From: Planifilum fimeticola
GTDB taxonomy: Bacteria; Bacillota; Bacilli; Thermoactinomycetales; DSM-44946
Length of the DNA stretch: 64,000 nucleotides
Reading direction: 5' to 3'
NCBI RefSeq assembly: GCF_003001905.1
Contig: NZ_PVNE01000013.1
Coordinates: 32,436 to 96,435, forward strand
The position numbers were made by a program, and so were the translations under genes. This document shows positions 61,160 to 64,000 of the stretch, one piece after another (the first letter of the stretch is position 1; the number at the start of each line of letters is the position of its first letter). The notes beneath the pieces were generated by a model, which was not told the origin of the DNA, searched no databases, and worked only from the letters and a program-made list of their open reading frames with translations.

Positions 61160-61786
61160 GTGAGCCAATCAAGAGTTTGGTATCGCAAAGGTGGATTGGC
61201 GTCTTGGGACTACCGATTTAAATATGACCCTCGTTCCCTCAACGACCTCAAAATCCGCAAACAATGGATTATCGATGTCACCCAATCCCTTTTCAGCATC
61301 TTAAAACCCTTCGCCACTCCCGGTAATGCGGAAGTGGGAACCTTCAGCCAAGGAGATGAGGCCTTTCTTGTCCAACATGACGATCCAAAATACCTGGAAA
61401 AATTACTTCAGTTCTTACGTTCTACAGATGACGTCACTGATGTGACCATTTCCTTGGATCTCCACTGTTACGAGATAGACGAGCAACTTCAAGTAAAAAA
61501 ACTGTCTCTCGGAAATGCGGGATTCCTGTGGCTATATATTAACTTGGATGAAACTGGACAAATTTACAATCCTTGGGAAAACTATGATCCCGTCACATTG
61601 ATGCTCAGCATTGATGTCAATATTTATGCCCCTCTACTGAATGAAACAGAACAGAGTCTGGAAACCGCTCGAATGAACGCCCCCATTCTCAAAGGCTTTT
61701 TGAAGCGATTGGAGAAGGAGCTACCATTCGAATTAACAGATCAAGATGGACCGTGGTATATGCTGGAGTATCTTGAGAAAATGTAG
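61160..61786 (+). CDS. Array paralogue 1, 208 residues (candidate immunity protein)
   Basis: The protein is soluble and acidic, with IRKQWIIDVTQSLFSIL near the N-terminus, a STDDVTDVTISLDLHCYE core and a C-terminal APILKGFLKRLEKELPFEL segment. The next gene encodes a paralogue of exactly the same length. GTG 61160 has AAAGGA seven bases upstream. I do not recognise a named family. A tandem array behind a toxin gene suggests immunity proteins against variant toxins, which is inference. Confidence 0.65.
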   Translation: MSQSRVWYRKGGLASWDYRFKYDPRSLNDLKIRKQWIIDVTQSLFSILKPFATPGNAEVGTFSQGDEAFLVQHDDPKYLEKLLQFLRSTDDVTDVTISLDLHCYEIDEQLQVKKLSLGNAGFLWLYINLDETGQIYNPWENYDPVTLMLSIDVNIYAPLLNETEQSLETARMNAPILKGFLKRLEKELPFELTDQDGPWYMLEYLEKM

Positions 61787-61842
61787 AAAACCGAGTGGCA
61801 CGTTTGAGTTCCAGACACCTCAACCAAGGGCAAGGGATGAAA

Positions 61843-62469
61843 ATGAATACTGCCGTTTGGACTGATTGGGATTCGACGTGGATTTATAGTCTTGTGATTG
61901 ATGATCCCGACACCCTTAACAATCCAAAAGCACGCAGGCAGTGGATTAGTGATGTTGTTCAGTCCCTCTTGCACATATTGGAACCTTTTGCCACCCCCCG
62001 CGAGGTAGAAGTAAGCACTCTCAGTCAAGGTGAAGAAGCTTTTGTGATAAGGAGAGACGATCCGGAATATTCATCGAAACTTATTCAGTACCTGAGCCGG
62101 ACCGATGATGTCACCGACGTGGATTTTATTCTGACACTTCACTGTTATGAGGTGGATGAGAACCTGAATGGTAAGGAAATCGAGTTTGAAATCGGCGGGG
62201 CTATTTATTTGGTGATCGAATTGGATAAAGACAGAAATATCAGGCCTTCGTCAAAAGGAAAAGATGATTCGCCCATTTGGATGTCTATTCACCTGTATGT
62301 GGACATCCACGCACCTTTACTGAGAAAAACAAAGAAAAGCGAGGAAACCGCGCGAATCAACGCACCTCTCCTGAAAAACTTCTTAAAACGCCTGGAGAGT
62401 CACCTTCCAGTTGAACTTAGCGAAGTGGATGCCGCTCCCTATCTGTTGGAATACCTTGAAAGCATCTAG
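61843..62469 (+). CDS. Array paralogue 2, 208 residues (candidate immunity protein)
   Basis: Same length and layout as paralogue 1: ARRQWISDVVQSLLHILEPF, RTDDVTDVDFILTLHCYEVD and APLLKNFLKRLESHLPVEL. ATG 61843 has AAGGG six bases upstream and gives exactly 208 residues like its neighbour, so it is preferred over starts at 61795 and 61837. Divergence between the copies is moderate, as expected for old duplicates with different targets. Confidence 0.65.
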   Translation: MNTAVWTDWDSTWIYSLVIDDPDTLNNPKARRQWISDVVQSLLHILEPFATPREVEVSTLSQGEEAFVIRRDDPEYSSKLIQYLSRTDDVTDVDFILTLHCYEVDENLNGKEIEFEIGGAIYLVIELDKDRNIRPSSKGKDDSPIWMSIHLYVDIHAPLLRKTKKSEETARINAPLLKNFLKRLESHLPVELSEVDAAPYLLEYLESI

Positions 62470-62474
62470 TCTAA

Positions 62475-62687
62475 GTATCAAAACTCATCGATGGCATCAC
62501 ATTTATAGTCGACACCGAAACAAACGAGGCCCCTTACAGTTACATCAGGGTCTACGGAGGTTCCTTCCGATGGGACTCCAAGAGAAAAATCACTTTTCGA
62601 ATTGACGAACACAGCTTTATTATCCACAGATTTTCAGGAACATCCCTTTCTACTTCTCAATATGAAGAGTTGTTACGTTCAAAATGA
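62475..62687 (+). pseudogene. C-terminal gene fragment without start codon
   Basis: A continuous frame of 70 codons with good protein character (ITFIVDTETNEAPYSYIR, then VYGGSFRWDSKRKITF and HSFIIHRFSGTSLSTSQYEE) ends with TGA at 62687 but has no start codon after the upstream TAA. It is a remnant of another gene of unknown family, probably from the toxin/immunity island. Confidence 0.55.
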
Positions 62688-63912
62688 TTTGAACAAAACC
62701 CAAAGGATCAGCAGGTGATGTTCCGTGACTTGACGACTGGTAAACAACTCATTTGCGACCATTTCGTGAAAAATATCAACCGGCTCCCCGCTTTCTGCAT
62801 GTTAAAAAAAGAAAAGCCACCTCCGATTACGATTATATCCTCGAACTCCTCACCATCATCTTCAGGGCAGCTGTAGAAACCGGTAACCCGGTTAATTGAT
62901 TTAAGAAGACAGTATAACAGTCAAGAATCAGAGAGTGCGCTCAGTGACGTTTGTTCCAAAAAGAATTCCTTTATCGTAGGGGCAACATCGATTCGGCGGA
63001 TGAACTTTTTGTTTCATCCGCCACCTCCACATGATTCACAATCAATTAAAACAACTATTGAAGGATGTCTTGCTCCTTCAACATCTTCCTCCCGCAGGTC
63101 CATTACTTGCATCCCATCCATTCCAGGCAAAGATTGCGGTAAGTTGGATCCTTTCCTCACATACTCCACCTGCCGGCTCCGCCTTTTTGAGAACCGCGCG
63201 CAATGCCTCTTCCAAGGTGGAACGTTCTTTGAAAGAGGGAGGCCATGCAGAAAGGGTGTCTGTCACTGCTTGTTCGATGGTCCGCTTCCGCGACCAGTGA
63301 TAACTGTAGGTTTCCGGAACCGGGAGGTGGGGTCGTCATCGCCAGTATTTATTGGTACGGTCCCTTCGCCGATTGGCAGAAAGCCGCTTTTTAGGTTCTC
63401 CGGAATGGTCTGGAGAAAGAGGGTGCTTGAGCTTGAGGGCAGACCGTCCCGATTCACGGCGTGGGATGAGCCATCCCTTCCTTTCAGGTCGCAAGGATCG
63501 GAAACGGAGGATTTCATACCTGGCGAAAATGGAGAACAAAGCACCTCCATCTTGACCGAAGCAGCAATGTTGGCGAGAGAGCTCGGATCGCGCCTCTACT
63601 TCAATAAACTGATCGAAAGCTTCAACAAATTAAGCACCAAGTGGCATGGAGAAAAACGGGTAGCCGAGTTGGAAGAATGGTTTCAATTGTGGGATTTTGA
63701 TGTAACTTATCGGGAAAGAAGCTCTTCCCTCTGAGGGGGATCCAACAAGATTCCCCGTTCCGAACGGACCAGATAAATCAACCATTTTGCAAACAGCAAA
63801 GCCACTGTTGCTTAGTTATAAAAAAACCCGTTCTCTATTCCCTATCGACCTTCTTTTTCACCTCGCTATCAGACAGGCGTTGACTTTACGCGATACATAA
63901 ACTAGTGCCCCT
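62688..63912. other. Decayed region without a recognisable intact gene
   Basis: About 1.2 kb. Long open frames occur on both strands (for example plus 63000-63734) but none has a ribosome site, family motif or credible start. Their mixed pieces suggest a degraded mobile element or gene remnants. I cannot name the parent. Confidence 0.4.
62995..63022. repeat. Ten-pair inverted repeat
   Basis: GGCGGATGAA / TTCATCCGCC with an eight-base loop, no T-run on either side. It could be an element end, a hairpin remnant or a weak terminator. Confidence 0.4.
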
Positions 63913-64000
63913 TCAGGCAACCTTGATCTTGTTTTGTTCTTTTAAGATGGCTTCGTGATGTTTGTTTTTGTTGCGCCAACGGATGTATGCTTGGATGGCT
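63913..64000 (-). CDS. IS630-type transposase, C-terminal end (partial)
   Basis: The last 29 codons inside the window read AIQAYIRWRNKNKHHEA and end KEQNKIKVA. The pattern resembles the C-terminal tail of IS630/DDE-superfamily transposases. The body lies beyond the window, so identification is tentative. It suggests an insertion sequence bordering the decayed island. Confidence 0.5.
   Translation of the reverse strand, partial: AIQAYIRWRNKNKHHEAILKEQNKIKVA

Noticed and set aside
63000..63734. 244-codon plus-strand open frame and overlapping minus-strand frames
   Set aside because: No ribosome site, no recognised motif, and composition (many Pro, Cys and Arg from GC-rich antisense) suggests non-coding or decayed DNA.

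Overview
The window looks like the chromosome of a Gram-positive, spore-forming-type Firmicute. It has a high GC content for that group: most coding DNA reads as GC-rich, with strong GGAGG-type ribosome binding sites and many GTG or TTG starts. Gene content is Bacillales-like: YfhH, EcsAB, YitJ-type and MetH methionine genes under a SAM-I riboswitch, an OpuC-type osmoprotectant transporter, AzlCD, MurQ and MtnE. Together these suggest something near the Thermoactinomycetaceae. The family assignment is inference from protein flavour, not proven. No rRNA, tRNA or CRISPR array was seen.

Layout. 1-6.7 kb: housekeeping and small genes (ThuA-like partial, L,D-transpeptidase, alkaline-phosphatase-superfamily enzyme, YfhH, a formyl-THF cyclo-ligase-like gene, a free-standing FlhA C-terminal domain protein, IspH). 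7-8.5 kb: a secreted Pro/Lys/Ser-rich protein with an LPxTA-like C-terminal sorting signal, paired with its own class D sortase. 8.7-16.3 kb: a seven-gene type IV secretion (conjugation-like) module of the TcpC / ConC / ConD / VirB4 / VirB6 / VirB8 / cell-wall-hydrolase type, with no relaxase, coupling protein, integrase or recombination sites nearby. 16.4-22.3 kb: small membrane gene, XRE-cupin regulator diverging from azlCD, decayed glyoxalase, PaiB-like protein, ecsAB. 22.6-28.4 kb: methionine block (YitJ-type bifunctional enzyme, MetH, SAM-I riboswitch, promoter).

28.4-45.5 kb: VOC and AIM24 proteins, opuC-type operon, dicarboxylate symporter, PadR-controlled ABC exporter, a DedA / small membrane protein / response regulator (frameshifted) / histidine kinase operon with phased OmpR-type boxes upstream, MurQ, a near-identical tandem pair of acyl-CoA synthetases, and an L-2-hydroxyglutarate oxidase. 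45.7-57.6 kb: TetR-ABC exporter operon with two operator copies, then a sugar-acid PTS operon (BglG-type regulator, IIA, IIB, IIC) followed by a phosphotriesterase-family hydrolase, a creatininase-family hydrolase and a SIS protein, then MtnE.

57.9-62.7 kb is the most unusual region. It holds a polytopic PrsW-like peptidase fused to a C-terminal DUF6883-type toxin-like domain, then a DUF4926 small protein (candidate immunity), then an array of paralogous 208-residue proteins with decaying copies and fragments. Base composition falls sharply inside the toxin gene near 59.6 kb and stays AT-rich through the array, as expected for exchanged toxin tips and acquired immunity genes. The window ends in about 1.2 kb of decayed sequence and the C-terminal end of an IS630-type transposase.
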